A program made the position numbers and the translations under genes. A model generated the notes under the pieces. That model searched no databases. It saw only the letters and a program-made list of their open reading frames with translations, and had not been told where the DNA came from. Shown in pieces: positions 6,017 through 7,956 of a stretch of DNA of 7,956 nt (within the stretch, counting starts at the first letter, position 1; every line of letters begins with the position of its first letter). This DNA comes from Gammaproteobacteria bacterium. GTDB lineage: Bacteria > Pseudomonadota > Gammaproteobacteria > SZUA-229. Location of the stretch: contig JAASSE010000027.1 in NCBI GenBank assembly GCA_021768055.1, forward strand, positions 1 to 7,956. Direction: 5' to 3'.

Positions 6017-6480
6017 TGCGGATAGGGTACGATTAATAGTGGTACTGATAAGGCTTTCTTGAGCGGTTTGGTCGACATGCGTGAGCGCAGTCCCTTGACG
6101 CCTTTCGGCCGGGGCGAGCCCATCACCACAAGCTCGAACTCCTGCTTCTTGCAAATTTTCAGTAAACATTCATCAGGTTCGCCAAAAATTAATTCGTTAC
6201 TGTACTCGACAGACTTGGCTTCAGCTTGTGAACTGATGCGTTCAACATGTTCGTCAACTTCCTTGCCTATTTCCGATTCCAGGTAACGACGAAAACGGTC
6301 ACGGGTTGAACCGTTGTTAAGCCAGTCATCGCCGGTCATGCCCTGCCACAGTGTAGGAACAACCAGGAGATGGTGAAGCCTGGCGCCCTTCTCTTCACAA
6401 AGAGACAGGGCCACCTGTTCTGCCGCCATTGCACCTTCAGTACCATGGCTGGCTAATAGAATATGGTTTGTAGTCATCAT
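6013..6480 (-). CDS. universal stress protein (UspA family)
   Basis: This 155-residue single-domain UspA-fold protein starts with the strand NHILLASHGTEG, carrying the usual first-strand acidic or polar site. It ends with the characteristic segment ELVVMGSPRPKGVKG (115-130) and a final strand PLLIVP (147-152). The nucleotide-loop motif G-2x-G-9x-G(S/T) is incomplete: G127-x-x-G130 is present, but the last element reads M-S-T rather than G-S. ATP binding is therefore uncertain. I chose the ATG at 6480; a second ATG follows immediately at 6477. The frame is open to a TTG at 6573, but that would read through a terminator hairpin. No Shine-Dalgarno precedes the ATG. It is coupled by a GTGA overlap to the SRPBCC-like gene. 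Confidence 0.9.
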   Translation of the reverse strand: MMTTNHILLASHGTEGAMAAEQVALSLCEEKGARLHHLLVVPTLWQGMTGDDWLNNGSTRDRFRRYLESEIGKEVDEHVERISSQAEAKSVEYSNELIFGEPDECLLKICKKQEFELVVMGSPRPKGVKGLRSRMSTKPLKKALSVPLLIVPYPQ

Positions 6481-6490
6481 ACGATAGCAG

Positions 6491-6525
6491 AAAAAAATAC
6501 CTGCCCGGTTAAACCGGGCAGGTAT
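6491..6525 (-). terminator. strong intrinsic terminator between the small membrane gene and the uspA-like gene
   Basis: Bases 6497-6525 form a near-perfect inverted repeat with 14-bp arms (ATACCTGCCCGGTT and AACCGGGCAGGTAT) around one central base. On the minus strand it is followed by a run of seven T (6497-6491). It lies 19 bases beyond the stop codon of the 39-residue gene. It ends only 10 bases before the UspA start codon, leaving almost no room for a separate leader. Confidence 0.9.
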
Positions 6526-6544
6526 GTTGTGAATGGTTAGTGAA

Positions 6545-6664
6545 TCAATATAAGAGATACGTGATAAAGGCAATCGCCAAGGCGAAAATCAATGCCATGA
6601 GATCTTCTTTACGGTCACTTCCGAAGATGGATAGTGCTGAACCACGATCAAATTTATCTTCCAT
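6545..6664 (-). CDS. 39-residue single-pass membrane protein downstream of the exporter
   Basis: A 40-codon frame runs from ATG 6664 to TGA 6545. The peptide begins MEDKFDRGSALSIFGSDRKE. After a charged N-terminal half it has one membrane helix (LMALIFALAIAFITYLLY, residues 22-39) ending at the C-terminus. A clear Shine-Dalgarno GAGGGT (6671-6676) sits seven bases upstream. The start is 15 bases beyond the exporter's stop codon, and a strong terminator follows, so the gene is the last of an exporter operon. I do not recognise a family. A role as a small accessory subunit of the exporter is inferred from position and topology alone. Its reality as a gene is supported by start, ribosome site, helix and terminator together. 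Confidence 0.75.
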   Translation of the reverse strand: MEDKFDRGSALSIFGSDRKEDLMALIFALAIAFITYLLY

Positions 6665-6679
6665 TGTTATACCCTCTAT

Positions 6680-7956
6680 TTAAATAGTTTCACTGATCAG
6701 CATCAGGACGACAACCAAGGACAATACTGCCTTGGTTGCACCGACAATACCGCCGATCACGGCCGGTTGTCCGCCTGCCTGCTTCATGGATCTGACTGTA
6801 ATTTGCATACCCAAGCCTACAAGACCAAAGGCGAATAGCCAGGTAATCCATTTACGGAACATCTTGATCTTCTTAGCGGTGTGCCGTACAGCCTTATGCG
6901 CTTTCTTCAGGATCTTGCCTGAATCCTTGCCCATGATCCTGGAGTTGGCAAGACCACGCAGGGTGGCATCATCTTCCATGCTGGCAACCTTGCGACCTTC
7001 AATCAGCCTGTTCAGAGCTTCCCGGCGATCGTCACGCTCAATCTTGCCTGCATTGGCCTGAAGTGTGGCAATTTGCTTATCTGTCAGCAACTTCTTCTCG
7101 GGTATATCGTTATCGAAGTACTTGCCCTTGTAGTGGTTAGCCGGAGCAAACATACCGGTGGTTGACAGAGCAAACATCAGGATGAAGCCGAGAACGAATA
7201 GCGGGAATTTTTCAAAAATCACTGTACCCACATTTACCTCATGGACAGCTTCTTCTTCACGCTTCACGTACCAGACAGCCAACCACAATACGATGATGGG
7301 CAGTACCAGAACGCGGGTGATGTTGAATATTTCCGCAACCTTCAGGGTTTCGATGCCATCTGGCTGATAAGCCAGCGCAGCACCGGCGACCTGTGCCGAG
7401 TTCAGGATACCGGTTCCAGCCCAGGCACCGAATTGAACGTGGGACATACCCAACACGTTACCGACGATGGGGAATACGAACATGCAGCCAACACCCCAGA
7501 GCAGGATGGTACCGATGGTGTAAGCGATTTCAACTGACTTGGCCTGTACGACCGGGGCCGAAGCAACGGTGGCGGATACACCACACACTCCCATGCCCGC
7601 CGATAGCACGCCACCCATCGAGTTGGGTATCTTACGCCGCGACCCGAGCCACAGCACCATACCGACGGAACCGAGTACGAAGAAACCGATCATGACGATG
7701 GAAAGCCCACCCAAGTTTCTCAGTTCGGCAGCACTGTAGAGTGTACCCAGCAGAATCACACCAGTTTTCAGGCCGAGTCGTGACAGCCGCACACCATTTT
7801 CCGCCCAATGGGGTACCTTGAAAACATTGACGATAACGATACCGGTAAGAATCCCGAGCACCACGTAGTTAAGGCCAAGTAACTTATGTATGTATTTTCC
7901 TGTTTCGCCGACCTTGCCCATGGACATACTGACCACCGCACTTTCAGGTGCGATAA
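6680..7956 (-). CDS. UPF0324/YeiH-type putative sulfate exporter, probably 5'-partial
   Basis: This integral-membrane protein of the UPF0324 (PF03601, YeiH) family is annotated elsewhere as putative sulfate exporter. Residue numbers count from the GTG at 7936. Recognisable parts are RLSRLGLKTGVILLGTLYSA (51-70), the conserved core MGVCGVSATVASAPVVQAKS (115-134), and the AWAGTGILNSAQVAGAALAY helix region (171-190). Nine or more hydrophobic segments are present. About 100 charged, mostly helical residues (~264-363, rich in K, R, E and D) sit between two membrane helices near the C-terminus; E. coli YeiH has no insert of that size there. The frame is open to the window edge, seven codons beyond the GTG. 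Compared with YeiH, a first membrane helix appears to be missing, so the true start probably lies outside. In-window alternatives are GTG 7936 and ATG 7927. Transport of sulfate or sulfite is a family-based guess. Confidence 0.85.
   Translation of the reverse strand, partial: IAPESAVVSMSMGKVGETGKYIHKLLGLNYVVLGILTGIVIVNVFKVPHWAENGVRLSRLGLKTGVILLGTLYSAAELRNLGGLSIVMIGFFVLGSVGMVLWLGSRRKIPNSMGGVLSAGMGVCGVSATVASAPVVQAKSVEIAYTIGTILLWGVGCMFVFPIVGNVLGMSHVQFGAWAGTGILNSAQVAGAALAYQPDGIETLKVAEIFNITRVLVLPIIVLWLAVWYVKREEEAVHEVNVGTVIFEKFPLFVLGFILMFALSTTGMFAPANHYKGKYFDNDIPEKKLLTDKQIATLQANAGKIERDDRREALNRLIEGRKVASMEDDATLRGLANSRIMGKDSGKILKKAHKAVRHTAKKIKMFRKWITWLFAFGLVGLGMQITVRSMKQAGGQPAVIGGIVGATKAVLSLVVVLMLISETI

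Noticed and set aside
6017..6169. N-terminal extension of the SRPBCC-like protein
   Set aside because: This part lies fully inside the uspA gene in another frame and has no domain similarity. The GTG at 6016 in a GTGA overlap is the better start.
6481..6573. Upstream extension of UspA to TTG 6573
   Set aside because: It would translate the terminator stem and adds residues not found at the start of UspA proteins, which begin just before the first strand (NHILLA).
7937..7952. Hairpin CGCAC-TTTCAG-GTGCG near the right edge
   Set aside because: It lies inside the open frame of the exporter and has no T-run. It is probably coincidental.

Overview
The window looks like ordinary chromosome from a free-living gammaproteobacterium, possibly a sulfur-oxidising or related marine/aquatic lineage. 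This is an inference. It rests on the tRNA-Leu(CAA) with encoded CCA, the GGDEF-EAL and AraC/cupin-type regulators, the DUF6356-like small protein and a YeiH/UPF0324-type putative sulfate exporter beside a UspA gene. There is no phage, plasmid, CRISPR or transposase gene.

Left part (1-1000): a short coding remnant resembling the DUF4038 (apiosidase-like) family runs into a tRNA-Leu(CAA) gene at 178-264. The next ~345 bases hold no gene. They hold a degenerate tandem duplication (period ~167-168 bp) that repeats the 3' part of the tRNA. One copy of that tRNA part is split exactly between its T-loop and its 3' T-stem by a 79-base, hairpin-rich insert. A sigma70-like promoter then leads to a small stand-alone FHA protein.

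Middle part (997-4576): a membrane-anchored dual GGDEF-EAL c-di-GMP enzyme (minus strand) lies downstream of an AraC-family regulator (minus strand). A strong intrinsic terminator separates the two. The regulator is divergent from a DUF6356-like small membrane protein (plus strand), which is followed by an isochorismatase-like cysteine hydrolase (plus strand) ending in a textbook terminator. The regulator may control this divergent pair.

Right part (5405-7956, all minus strand, read right to left): a UPF0324/YeiH-like transporter with a ~100-residue charged insert is open to the window edge. It is followed 15 bases later by an unlisted 39-residue single-pass membrane protein, then a strong intrinsic terminator, then a UspA protein, then an SRPBCC-like membrane-anchored protein whose GTG start overlaps the UspA stop codon. 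The transporter and small protein look like one unit, and UspA and the SRPBCC-like protein like a translationally coupled second unit. How the second unit is expressed just behind a terminator is an open question.

I did not find a clearly new multi-gene system. The best leads are the split tRNA 3'-end repeats, the terminator placed directly before uspA, and the exporter with its microprotein.
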